Numbered from the stretch's first letter, positions 18,441-26,535 are shown. The stretch: DNA of 64,000 nucleotides from Acidobacteriota bacterium (GCA_016716435.1 JADJWI010000001.1:496001-560000), one strand, 5' to 3'. Made by a program: numbers and translations. The notes: a model not told the origin generated them from the letters alone.

Positions 18441-19859
18441 TCACTTTTTCGGGATCGGCGGGAGCTTATTCGCCTCCCATGCCTGCAGGTTTTTTTCGTA
18501 CTGCAGCATCGAATGGCAATCGAGGCTTGGTAGTTTCGAACACTCGAACTGGACAACCTGTAAACCGTTTGCTCTGAGGGCTTCCGGCACTGTTTCTGAG
18601 GTGCCGGCCCCGAAGACTGCTCCCATTACCTTCGCAACTGCGATCGGGTCGGTCATTCGATTGTCAACCCATGTACCGACCTTTGTTACGGCTGTTCCCG
18701 GCTCCGGCGATGAAAATACCCAGGAAGCAGCCGGCACCGGGTCGCCGTTATTTATGAACACCGTTACCTTTACGTTGTTTTTTACCGAATACGCGTACCA
18801 CATCTCTGCAGCTTCAGCGTTTATCTGCGGGCCGAAAAGCCTGACCTCTTTTGTCTTCGTGTCGCCGCTTCGCAAGGCGGCAAGGCATAGCATCGCTCCA
18901 TTGCTGTGGCAATCTAGAACTTCAAAATTCTTGCCCTTGATCTCCCTGAACATCTCCTGGTTCTGCCGGGAGAATTCACCGAAAGTGGCACTGTCAAAGA
19001 CGACCCTTGTCACTAGGTCTTCAAGCGGCGTGCTGTATCGGGCTGCCGACATCGCAAAGGAATAAAGATCGGGAGTGAAGGGGATCGGCTCGTTTACACA
19101 CGCTTCCGGATCTTTCTGGTCTTTGCAGTAGTCCAAATGATCCAGGTACGCCTCGCGACGCATTGCCGTTAAGCAAGCCTCGTCGCAATCCGCCTTCGGC
19201 CGTCTGAATCCGTACGTCCATGTCGTGCCGCCTACCAGTCCTCTGCCATCCGTAGGTGGCTTGCTGGTATCGATCACTTTCCCGCCGCTGTTCATCGGCT
19301 CAAACCTGCTCATTTGGAGTGCATAAAGAAACTCGGACGCCTTGATCGGCACATCCGCAACGCAGTTACCGTTGGTCAGAGTGGTCCCCGCCGGACAAAC
19401 CGTTTGCGTCGCCGTTCCGGGTTTAAGCCCAAGGTTACTGGTATTGCTTGCACTGGTCGTGCTGCCAGTACGGCCGCTTTTCAGCGTTGCAAGCAGTTCA
19501 CGCTTCTTCGCCTCGAATTCCAACTGCCGTTGCCGCCGTTCGGCCTCGGCACGTGCCGCGGCAATCGCATCGGAATTTGCCGTACTTCCGCCGCCAGTAG
19601 GCCCGGTCGGCTGCGGTCCGGTCGGGTTGCTAGGCTGGTTCCTCGGAACACATCGCGGCTGGCTGTTCGGGCTTGGACACGTGCAAGTGTGGGTCGCGAG
19701 ATAGTTCTGCAGTTCTCTGTCACCTGTCGCCAGTTTCCACGCCCGGATCGTTCCTTCGCAATCTATCGTTTGTGCCGCGGCCGACCCTCCCACAACGAGC
19801 ATAAACGCCGTCACTAAGAAACCAGTAAAAGCTTTCAAAAAATGCCGCTTCTTTGTCAT
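18441..19859 (-). CDS. Large exported protein with hydrolase-like elbow, unknown function
   Basis: From ATG 19859 (after AAGGGGA) the 472-residue protein has a signal peptide to GGSAAAQ, a Cys-containing region ([17 protein letters not shown]), a Pro/Gly/Thr-rich linker (about 85-110), a coiled coil rich in Ala/Glu/Arg (about 115-150), and a C-terminal globular domain of about 250 residues. In that domain [21 protein letters not shown] resembles an alpha/beta-hydrolase nucleophile elbow, with Ser in HSNGA. No clear acid/His partners can be assigned. It is probably co-transcribed with the downstream TPR protein. Confidence 0.55.
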   Translation of the reverse strand: MTKKRHFLKAFTGFLVTAFMLVVGGSAAAQTIDCEGTIRAWKLATGDRELQNYLATHTCTCPSPNSQPRCVPRNQPSNPTGPQPTGPTGGGSTANSDAIAAARAEAERRQRQLEFEAKKRELLATLKSGRTGSTTSASNTSNLGLKPGTATQTVCPAGTTLTNGNCVADVPIKASEFLYALQMSRFEPMNSGGKVIDTSKPPTDGRGLVGGTTWTYGFRRPKADCDEACLTAMRREAYLDHLDYCKDQKDPEACVNEPIPFTPDLYSFAMSAARYSTPLEDLVTRVVFDSATFGEFSRQNQEMFREIKGKNFEVLDCHSNGAMLCLAALRSGDTKTKEVRLFGPQINAEAAEMWYAYSVKNNVKVTVFINNGDPVPAASWVFSSPEPGTAVTKVGTWVDNRMTDPIAVAKVMGAVFGAGTSETVPEALRANGLQVVQFECSKLPSLDCHSMLQYEKNLQAWEANKLPPIPKK

Positions 19860-20124
19860 TCCCCTTATCCCCGACTCCATCTTCGAGAATCTTTGGGATA
19901 TTTTCCGCGACTGCATGCGAAAATTCCCGCAAACTCTTTGAATTCAATGCCTCAAACGATTCCGCTATGGCTTGCCGCAAACCTCATACCGTATCGAATT
20001 TGCGATCGGCAGAGATGTCCGCCCTTGGGCCCGATTGAGAGCTTTTTCGGCTCTGGGATCAGGGCACAAGAAACGTGGGCCGATTTACTAATCCACCGTT
20101 CCGAATTACAATCTAGTTCTCACG

Positions 20125-21900
20125 ATGTCTTATCAGGTAATCGCCCGAAAATGGAGGCCGCGAAACTTCAAAGAAGTCACCGGCCAGGAGCACATCACTC
20201 GTACGCTCAGCAATGCGATCGAGCACGATCGGCTCCACCATGCCTATTTGTTTTCGGGTGCACGCGGCGTCGGCAAAACGACCTCGGCCCGCATCTTTGC
20301 CAAGGCATTGAACTGCCGGCGGACGGATGCCCCGACCGCGATTCCCTGCTCCGCCGACTCGGGCGAGGTATGCGTTTCGTGTCTTGAGATCTCCGAAAGC
20401 CGCTCGATAGACGTACTTGAGATCGACGCCGCTTCGCACACCGGCATCGACGATATTCGCGACACCATTCTCGAGAATATCACCGTAAACCCGGCACGCG
20501 ACCGCTATAAGATCTTCATTATCGACGAGGTCCATCAACTCTCGCGGCAAGCTTTCAACGCCCTGCTCAAAACGCTCGAGGAGCCGCCGCCGAATGTCGT
20601 CTTTATAATGGCGACGACCGAACACCACAAGGTGCCGGAGACCATAACCTCGCGTTGCCAGGAGTTCATTTTCCGCACCATTCCGCAGCAGAAGATCTTC
20701 GAGCGGCTCCGCCTTATCGCCGACGCGGAAAAGATAGATATTGCCGACGAGGCACTTCGCGAGATCGCTCGCTCGGGCGAGGGCTCAATGCGCGATGCCC
20801 AGTCAAATTTTGACCAGGTGATCAGCTTTTCCGGAGCAAAGATCGGCCGCGAAGATGTGGTTTCCGCTCTCGGCATCGCGGGTTCGGATAACCTCTCCGC
20901 CGTCATCAAAGCCGTCGCCGAGAATGATGCCGCCGCGATCCTGCGGGTGGTCGATGACCTCGTCTCCGGCGGGCACGACCTCCGCAACTTCTGCCGAGAC
21001 CTGCTGGGCTTTGTCCGCGATCTTTCGGTGCTCAAGGTCTCGGGCTCGGAAGAGTTTATCGACGGCTCGGCCTTTGCCGCCGACGAGATGAAGCAGATCG
21101 CCGGGGCGTTCGAGGCCTCCGATCTTTTCCGCATCTTCCATTCGCTTGCGGAAACAGAAGTACGGCTAAAGAAGCTCTCAGAGCCGCTACGTGCTCGAGC
21201 GCAGGCTCGTCGTCTGGCCGAGATGAACGCGTTACGCCCGTCGAAGAGCTTCTGCAAAGGCTGGCGGAACTTGAACTCGCTCGGCTCGGCGAACCGCGTG
21301 CCGCGACCGCCAACGCTTCGAGCCCGAAAGCACCGATCCCGGAAAAAAACTCTGAACCCTGAGCCGGCTGCCCGATTTGCCGAGCCGCGGCCCGAGGAAC
21401 CGCCATTTTATCCCGAAGAGCCGCCTTTCGATCCCGAACCCACGCCGATAGACCCCGTTCGGGAAAGGGTCGAATTCGCCGTCCCCGATGATCTTCCGTC
21501 AAAGATCCCGCCGCGAACCGCCGAAGAGCTCGAACATTTCGATGCTCCGGCTCTTGATTCTGCATTTGAAGAAGCCGTGCTCCGTTCCGGCGAGAGTATG
21601 GTCTTTTTTCGCGTCAGCCCAGAGCTGAGAGCACAAATGGCTCCCGCTGCCGTGGCCGCGGCCAGTGCCGGGTCGTCGTCTGCCCGGTATCGAAACTATG
21701 TCCGAGACAGCGAAAGGGTCATCCCCGATTTCGCCCGTCCGCCCGCCGAACCCGAGGAAGACCTTACGATGCCCGAACCGCCGCCCACAGACGCTTCGGC
21801 CGACGTGCTTCTTGAATATGCCGGCAACCGGCCCGACGTCCGAAAAGTGCTGAAGCTTTTCCGGGCGGAGCTGGTCGACGTCCGCCGAGCGGACAAGTGA
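20125..21900 (+). CDS. dnaX: DNA polymerase III subunits gamma and tau
   Basis: The clamp-loader ATPase. Walker A GARGVGKTTSAR at 45-56, zinc-module cysteines at 64-86 (CRR...C...CVSC), DEVH at 134-137, and the sensor TITSRCQEF are intact. From about 21190 to 21345 the open frame is garbled (RPSKSFCKGWRNLNS...): the real domain III sequence TPVEELLQRLAELELARLGEP lies in another frame, entered by a missing base near 21232 and left at an A7 run at 21343-21349. The tau-specific C-terminal part follows, Pro-rich then ending VRKVLKLFRAELVDVRRADK. The A7 run could also be a real gamma/tau slippage site. Confidence 0.92.
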   Translation: MSYQVIARKWRPRNFKEVTGQEHITRTLSNAIEHDRLHHAYLFSGARGVGKTTSARIFAKALNCRRTDAPTAIPCSADSGEVCVSCLEISESRSIDVLEIDAASHTGIDDIRDTILENITVNPARDRYKIFIIDEVHQLSRQAFNALLKTLEEPPPNVVFIMATTEHHKVPETITSRCQEFIFRTIPQQKIFERLRLIADAEKIDIADEALREIARSGEGSMRDAQSNFDQVISFSGAKIGREDVVSALGIAGSDNLSAVIKAVAENDAAAILRVVDDLVSGGHDLRNFCRDLLGFVRDLSVLKVSGSEEFIDGSAFAADEMKQIAGAFEASDLFRIFHSLAETEVRLKKLSEPLRARAQARRLAEMNALRPSKSFCKGWRNLNSLGSANRVPRPPTLRARKHRSRKKTLNPEPAARFAEPRPEEPPFYPEEPPFDPEPTPIDPVRERVEFAVPDDLPSKIPPRTAEELEHFDAPALDSAFEEAVLRSGESMVFFRVSPELRAQMAPAAVAAASAGSSSARYRNYVRDSERVIPDFARPPAEPEEDLTMPEPPPTDASADVLLEYAGNRPDVRKVLKLFRAELVDVRRADK

Positions 21901-21956
21901 ATTGCCGGAAGTAGCTTTGCCGCAGCCGCGATTTTTGCGACAATCAGCGGTAAGGA

Positions 21957-22814
21957 ATGAATCTGAAAAGCCAAGCTCCGTTCGCCGCTTTCCTTCTGTT
22001 GATCTTCCACCTCGCGGTGGCTTTGCCGGCCGTTGCCCAGGACGAACCCTTCTCGATCAATCGCTCGCCGCTGCCAGCACCGACCGGATTTGTAAATGAT
22101 TACGCCGGAGCGAGCCCGGCAGCTCAGAAATCAACGTCGAGACGCGGCTTCGCGAGTTTCGCGATTCGACCGGAGTTGAGATCTCCGTTGCTGTCGTTCG
22201 GACTACCGGCGAACGCGATATCTTCGATTATTCGCTCGCCGTTGCCCGCGGATGGGGCATCGGGCTTGATCAGGACGATAATCCGGCGGCCCTGCTTTTT
22301 ATTGCGGTCGATGACCGTAAATACTTTACCCACGTTAGCAAAGATCTCGAGGACGAACTCCCTGATGGCCTTGTCGGCGATCTTCAGCGTCGTTACCTTG
22401 TGCCAGAATTTCGCAAAGGCAACTACGGCAAAGGCATCGCCGATACGGTCGAAATGTATATCCGCACTTATGAGAACGGCAGCAGCGCTCGGTGCTCACA
22501 CCAACGCTGCCGAATAACGAAGGCCAAGCGAGGCTCCGCTTTTCGCATATTTTGCTGTCTCGCTATCATGCTTTTTTTGATACTTGTGGCGTGGTCAAAC
22601 CGTAGCAAACGCGGCCGATCGGATGATGATAACGACCGTTGGGGCGGCGGCGGTTCGGCGGGGGTGGTGCACTGCCTGGATAATTCTCGGCGGCTCGGCG
22701 GCAGTTCGTCTGACAGTTCGTCATCCTGGGACTGGGGCGGTGGTGGCGGCTCGGATTGGGGCGCTTTGGCGGCGGCGTGATTTTGGCGGAGGCGGTGCCG
22801 GCGGTGATTGGTAG
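21957..22814 (+). CDS. TPM-domain (YgcG-like) membrane protein, several frameshifts
   Basis: A signal peptide (to ALPAVAQ) precedes a TPM domain: FVNDYAGASPAAQ, then in the next frame EINVETRLREFRDSTGVEISVAVVRTTGERDIFDYSLAVARGWGIG, DNPAALLFIAVDDRKYFTHVSKDLED and EFRKGNYGKGIADTV. A hydrophobic segment (CCLAIMLFLILVAW) and a Gly/Ser/Asp-rich tail ending DFGGGGAGGDW complete the usual YgcG plan. At least three indels are needed. TPM proteins are often encoded beside LemA, as here, and are linked to envelope or photosystem maintenance; the molecular role is unclear. Confidence 0.75.
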
Positions 22815-23544
22815 CGGAAACAATTATGCAGAATCAATTTTCGCATTTATCGATGACCTAAAGACGACCCACGGCCGCAATCTCGCTTCGGTTGTTCTTT
22901 ACGGCTCGGCCGCGGCCGGAGATTTTATCCCGACGCGGTCGGATTACAACATCCTTATCGCCCTGCACGAGATAACGCCAAAGGAACTTCGCAGTTCCCA
23001 CGCCTGCATCCGCGAATGGCATAAACTCGGGCATCCGGTGCCGGTCTATTTCACGGTCTCCGAGCTTAAGAACGCGGCGGACGTCTTCCCCATTGAGTTT
23101 CACCAAATGGAAATGGCCCACAAGGTACTTTACGGCTCAGACGTGCTCGAAGGCCTCGAGATCCACGACGATTTTCTCCGCCACCAGATCGAATACGAAC
23201 TCCGAAGCAAGCTCTTGCTGCTTCGGCGTCAGTATATTCCGGCCTCGGCTTCACCCGAAGGGCTCAAAAGGCTGATGGGCGAAAGCCTGACGAGCTTTTC
23301 GGCCCTCTTCCGGGCGATACTGCTGATGCTTGGCGAAAAGGCGCCAAACAAGAAACGCGGAATCGTCGACCGGGCCGTCGCAAGGCTGGGACTCGACGGT
23401 GAGGTCTTTGAATTGTTATTCAGAATAAGAGAAAATGACCACACATTGGAGATGGACGAAAAAGGGGCCGACGATCTATATGGACGCTACCTTTTGCAGG
23501 TCGAAAAGACCATAGATTCAATAGATAGTATTGGGAAAAGTTAA
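22804..23544 (+). CDS. Nucleotidyltransferase-fold protein between TPM and LemA genes
   Basis: The polymerase-beta-type motif GSAAAGDFIPTRSDYNILI has the family's GS and first Asp, but the second metal-binding Asp is Asn (SDYN). The C-terminal half is helical (FLRHQIEYELRSKLLLLRRQYI and SFSALFRAILLML), reminiscent of HEPN/KNTase-C bundles that accompany such domains. The start is uncertain: I give GTG 22804, overlapping the TPM stop; family-like sequence begins near NYAESIFAFIDDLK. The overlap and the short gap to lemA suggest a three-gene operon. Confidence 0.6.
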   Translation: MIGSGNNYAESIFAFIDDLKTTHGRNLASVVLYGSAAAGDFIPTRSDYNILIALHEITPKELRSSHACIREWHKLGHPVPVYFTVSELKNAADVFPIEFHQMEMAHKVLYGSDVLEGLEIHDDFLRHQIEYELRSKLLLLRRQYIPASASPEGLKRLMGESLTSFSALFRAILLMLGEKAPNKKRGIVDRAVARLGLDGEVFELLFRIRENDHTLEMDEKGADDLYGRYLLQVEKTIDSIDSIGKS

Positions 23545-23568
23545 CGGCAATTGCCGGGGAAGAAAAAG

Positions 23569-24207
23569 ATGATGAAACGAGCGATCTTACTTACAATAGC
23601 GATGTTTTCGGCCACTTTTCTTAGCGGCTGCAGCTACAACGAACTGACGGCGAAACAGCAGAACGTAAAAGGCAAATGGGCTAACGTTGAGAGCTCGATG
23701 CAGCGGCGGGCCGACCTTATCCCGAACCTGGTAGAAACTGCGAAAATGGCCGGCGTGCAAGAGCAAGAGGTCTTCGGCCAGATCGCCGAAGCCCGGTCGC
23801 GTCTGCTCAACGCTCAGCAGCAGCCCGGTCAGGGCGTCGAAGGCGACAAGAGCCCCGAGCAGCGGCAGGCCGTCATCGAAGCAAACAATAGCTTCGGCGG
23901 CACGATTGGCCGCCTTCTTAGCCTTCAGGAACAATACCCTCAGCTTCGCTCAAGCGATGCGTTTATGAAGGTTCAGGATGAGCTCTCGGGAACTGAAAAC
24001 CGCATAAACACGGCCAGGATCGATTTCAATGAGGCCGTTACGGATTACAACACGACCCGCAACTCGTTCCCGGCGGTGATTACGGCAGGCCTATTCGGGT
24101 TCAAAGAAGAGCCCTTCTTCCAGGCTGATCCAGATGCGAGACAAGCACCGACGGTAGGGGATGCGAATACGCTTAGGCGGCAGCAAGCGCCGGCCGCAAA
24201 CAACTAA
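23569..24207 (+). CDS. lemA: LemA family lipoprotein
   Basis: The ATG at 23569 gives a lipoprotein signal with lipobox FLSGC (Cys near residue 21), then the LemA core: NELTAKQQNVKGKWANVESSMQRRADLIPNLVETAKM, QIAEARSRLLNAQQ, and the C-terminal RIDFNEAVTDYNTTRNSFP followed by FGFKEEPFFQADP. LemA forms a helical bundle outside the membrane; its function is unresolved, but it recurrently neighbours TPM-domain proteins, as here. The gene is convergent with the microcompartment operon. Confidence 0.9.
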   Translation: MMKRAILLTIAMFSATFLSGCSYNELTAKQQNVKGKWANVESSMQRRADLIPNLVETAKMAGVQEQEVFGQIAEARSRLLNAQQQPGQGVEGDKSPEQRQAVIEANNSFGGTIGRLLSLQEQYPQLRSSDAFMKVQDELSGTENRINTARIDFNEAVTDYNTTRNSFPAVITAGLFGFKEEPFFQADPDARQAPTVGDANTLRRQQAPAANN

Positions 24208-24213
24208 GCCGTT

Positions 24214-24423
24214 TCAAAATCCTCGGGAACTGCACATAGAACAATGATCACAAGGCCTGTCGTTCGGCTCGAACTGACAGGCCTTACTCTCTCCAAGACC
24301 TTCAAAGATCCTGTCCGCGATCGCCTCCGCGATCGAAAATTGGTCAAAACTCGAATGGCCCGAGCGGATGTCCGAATCCGGAAATCGAGCTTCGTTGCGT
24401 AACTGTAGATCAGGTTGCTTCAT
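24214..24423 (-). CDS. Possible small Cys-rich protein at the end of the microcompartment operon
   Basis: A 69-residue reading frame whose ATG overlaps the stop of the third BMC-P gene (TAATG). It has an amphipathic helix (FSIAEAIADRIFEGLGES) and a C-terminal cysteine cluster (C-x8-C-x2-C-x2-C). A strong hairpin at 24252-24285 falls inside the frame, which argues that this stretch may be terminator rather than coding. I recognise no family. If real, the helix plus metal-binding cysteines would suit a small compartment-associated protein; that is speculation. Confidence 0.3.
   Translation of the reverse strand: MKQPDLQLRNEARFPDSDIRSGHSSFDQFSIAEAIADRIFEGLGESKACQFEPNDRPCDHCSMCSSRGF
24252..24285. 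terminator. Bidirectional hairpin between lemA and the microcompartment operon
   Basis: AAGGCCTGTC and GACAGGCCTT form a 10-bp stem, extended inward by GTTCG/CGAAC past a one-base bulge, with a 3-base loop. It sits between convergent lemA and the BMC operon. T-tracts are weak on both sides, so it may act as an mRNA-end stabiliser as much as a terminator. Confidence 0.6.
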
Positions 24424-24697
24424 TACGCAGTAAGATCGACCCGATCAACGACACCAACGATCGCAGAATCGATAGCGGCACCGGGTTTGCCGGTTGCGGC
24501 GGTCGAGGCTGACCAGCCTTCCTGGGCAATGAGGACGATATCGCCTTCGCCGGAATCGACCGAATCGAGAGCAAGGCAGGTGTATTCCATATCTTCGCCC
24601 TCGGGTGTGATCTGCCGGCAAGCATTATCCGCGAACCCTCGTAGCGTTGGTTCTTTTGCGTCGCTACTACATTGCCGATAACCCTTGCGATAAGCAT
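24423..24697 (-). CDS. BMC-P pentameric vertex protein (EutN/CcmL), third copy, one frameshift
   Basis: From ATG 24697: MLIARVIGNVVATQKNQRYEGSRIMLA, then in the shifted frame QITPEGEDMEYTCLALDSVDSGEGDIVLIAQEG, and the closing GAAIDSAIVGVVDRVDLTA. This is the complete EutN/CcmL pattern; such pentamers cap the vertices of microcompartment shells. One missing base near 24620 explains the break. Corrected length is about 91 residues. The gene follows the second BMC-P copy after a short gap. Confidence 0.88.
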
Positions 24698-24711
24698 TGT
24701 AAAACTTAAAC

Positions 24712-24990
24712 CTATCCCCGATTCAAAACATGCGAATCTGAATCGATTATTCCGACTATCGTACAATCGGTCGGCGTTTCGTCGCGTTTGAAGGGGAAAG
24801 ATGCCTCTTTACCGCGGCACCAGAAGACAAGCTCGCCTTCGCCTGCTCCGACGGCGTCAAGAGCGATCATCGGCTTGCCTTTATCTTTGAGGTCGGCGTC
24901 CAGGGTCTGGACAATGAGGAACTTCCGCCCGTCGAGCGTCGCATTTTTAACGGTCGAGACGACCGTTCCGATAACCCGAGCGATCTGCAT
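24712..24990 (-). CDS. BMC-P pentameric vertex protein (EutN/CcmL), second copy
   Basis: A 92-residue protein from ATG 24990: MQIARVIGTVVSTVKNATLDGRKFLIVQTLD, MIALDAVGAGEGELVFWCRGKEASFPF, TDCTIVGIIDS. The EutN/CcmL fold is intact. It overlaps the stop of the first copy (TAATG), so translation is coupled. Having three different pentamer genes is common in larger metabolosome loci and may tune vertex composition. Confidence 0.92.
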   Translation of the reverse strand: MQIARVIGTVVSTVKNATLDGRKFLIVQTLDADLKDKGKPMIALDAVGAGEGELVFWCRGKEASFPFKRDETPTDCTIVGIIDSDSHVLNRG

Positions 24991-25274
24991 TATTTCGATC
25001 GGTCTGCAGCGGTAAGATCGATGGTGTCGATCACGCCGATTATCGCCGAATCGACCGGGCAATCCTTGTTCCCTTCGGCCATCCGGGCTGACGAGCCGCC
25101 GACGACGATCACCTTTTCGTGATAGCCGGCACCGACCGTATCGACAGCAACAACATAGCCGCTCTGGTCAGAGCCGTCGAGATTGACGGGCTTGACGATG
25201 AGCAGCTTCTTTCCGTGGAGCCGTGCGTCCTTCTGGGTCGAAACGACCGTCCCTAAGATGCGTCCAATAATCAT
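24990..25274 (-). CDS. BMC-P pentameric vertex protein (EutN/CcmL), first copy
   Basis: A 94-residue protein: MIIGRILGTVVSTQKDARLHGKKLLIVKPVN, YVVAVDTVGAGYHEKVIVVGGSSAR, VDSAIIGVIDTIDL. This is the best-preserved EutN/CcmL-like copy here, including the GGSSAR loop. Its start lies just after a repeat hairpin that separates it from the BMC-H gene. Confidence 0.94.
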   Translation of the reverse strand: MIIGRILGTVVSTQKDARLHGKKLLIVKPVNLDGSDQSGYVVAVDTVGAGYHEKVIVVGGSSARMAEGNKDCPVDSAIIGVIDTIDLTAADRSK

Positions 25275-25276
25275 GT

Positions 25277-25350
25277 ACAGTGGCCAGTGATCGGTGGTCA
25301 GTGTTCAGCGTCAGAAGTTCTGACAACCGGCCACTGACCACTTACCACTA
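25277..25350. repeat. Hairpin of degenerate 7-bp repeats between BMC-H and BMC-P genes
   Basis: The left arm is a run of CAGTGNN-type heptamers (CAGTGGC, CAGTGAT, CGGTGGT, CAGTGTT, CAGCGTC). The right arm carries the same units inverted (AGTGGTA, AGTGGTC, AGTGGCC read on the minus strand). The centre is the perfect palindrome GTCAGAA-G-TTCTGAC. The whole can fold as one long imperfect hairpin inside the operon transcript, overlapping the BMC-H stop codon. Confidence 0.75.
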
Positions 25351-25626
25351 TTTAAGAACTACCGGCAAGGCTTCATCCACGCTCGAGTGCGGGCGGGGGA
25401 TCACGTGGACGCTGATAAGCTCGCCTACGCGCCGAGCGGCCGCGGCTCCGGCATCCGTCGCGGCCTTTACCGCAGCAACGTCGCCGCGGACGATGGCAGT
25501 AACGAACCCGGCCCCGATCTTTTCATAACCGACCAGCTGCACATTCGCCGCCTTAACCATGGCGTCCGCCGCTTCGATCGTCGCAACGAGACCTTTCGTC
25601 TCGACCATTCCTAATGCTTCCTGCAT
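25348..25626 (-). CDS. BMC-H hexameric microcompartment shell protein (PduA-like)
   Basis: A 92-residue single BMC domain: [81 protein letters not shown]. It is very close to PduA/CcmK-type hexamers that tile the facets of shells. The pore loop reads KIGAGFV where PduA has KIGSGLV, so the pore is lined by Ala rather than Ser, which should alter selectivity. It is the only BMC-H in the window and there is no BMC-T. Confidence 0.95.
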   Translation of the reverse strand: MQEALGMVETKGLVATIEAADAMVKAANVQLVGYEKIGAGFVTAIVRGDVAAVKAATDAGAAAARRVGELISVHVIPRPHSSVDEALPVVLK

Positions 25627-25680
25627 TTAGTTATTTTCTCCTGATTTGCAAAGGGACAGTAGTCCGACTGAACCGTAAGT

Positions 25681-26481
25681 TTAACCTAAATTCGCCGCCT
25701 GGCTCAAAAGCTCGATAAGTTCTTCTCTTGAGAGCGAGATCTTCTGCCCGTTTGCCTTATTCGCGGCCGGATAGTTTATATCAAGCTCGCATGTGATATT
25801 CGCTTCGTGCAGATATCCGCACGCCTGGCAGCGGGCGTTTTCTTTCAGGTAACCCGCTTTTTCTCTTATATTTATGAGCTTTTCGATGGCGTCTTTCGGC
25901 AGATCGTTGGCACCGCCGAGTGCTTTCGCGAGAATTGCAATGCGGGCCGTGTGCTCGAGCGTCTCGAGCCGGTCAAACGCCTGCCATAGGTCGTCGCCAT
26001 ATGCGACCGCGCCGTGATTCGCCATCAATAGCGCGTTGTGATGGGCAACAAACGGCTTCATCGCCTCGGTCAGCTCATTCGTGGATGGCGTTCCGTAATC
26101 GGTTAGCGGTACGCAGCCGAGCGTCAGAATAACCTCGCTTAAAATTGGTTTATCGATGGCCAAACCGGCGACCGCAAACGCCGTCCCGTGCGGCGGATGT
26201 GCGTGACAGACGGCCTTTACATCCGGCCGCATCTTGTAGATCAGCAAATGCATCGCGAGCTCCGACGACGCACGCTTATCAGAAAGCGGCTTGCCGTCCA
26301 TGTCCGTCAGGGCAAGGCTATCTTCCGTCATACGGCCTTTGCAGGTCATCGTCGGCGTTGCGAGCACGGTGTTCTCGTCAAGCCGGATGCTGACATTGCC
26401 GTCCGATGAGACGACATAGCTCCGTTCATAGAGCAGCTTGCCGATCTCGATGATCAATTTTCTGGCCGATGATTCGTCCAT
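25681..26481 (-). CDS. Class II aldolase (fuculose-phosphate aldolase type) with C-terminal extension
   Basis: Residues about 5-200 are a class II aldolase/adducin domain. Zinc and catalytic positions E74, H93, H95 (VCHAHPPHG) and H156 (LMANHGAV) are spaced like E73, H92, H94 and H155 of E. coli FucA, which splits fuculose 1-phosphate to dihydroxyacetone phosphate and lactaldehyde. A 55-residue extension follows with cysteines (CQACGYLH), a linker and a terminal amphipathic helix (SLSREELIELLSQAANLG), the layout of shell-targeting peptides. It heads the BMC operon; PVM-type compartments use a comparable aldolase for fucose/rhamnose. Confidence 0.9.
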   Translation of the reverse strand: MDESSARKLIIEIGKLLYERSYVVSSDGNVSIRLDENTVLATPTMTCKGRMTEDSLALTDMDGKPLSDKRASSELAMHLLIYKMRPDVKAVCHAHPPHGTAFAVAGLAIDKPILSEVILTLGCVPLTDYGTPSTNELTEAMKPFVAHHNALLMANHGAVAYGDDLWQAFDRLETLEHTARIAILAKALGGANDLPKDAIEKLINIREKAGYLKENARCQACGYLHEANITCELDINYPAANKANGQKISLSREELIELLSQAANLG

Positions 26482-26491
26482 ATAAACAAGA

Positions 26492-26535
26492 ATCCACAGA
26501 TTAACACAACACCGCGGTCGCGTTAACCTGTGGAT
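26492..26535. repeat. Inverted repeat upstream of the microcompartment operon
   Basis: ATCCACAGATTAAC at 26492-26505 and GTTAACCTGTGGAT at 26522-26535 match as inverted copies at 13 of 14 positions with a 16-base spacer. It lies just before the aldolase start. It could be an operator for the BMC operon, a terminator-like structure for the gene upstream, or another member of the scattered repeat hairpins. Confidence 0.55.
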
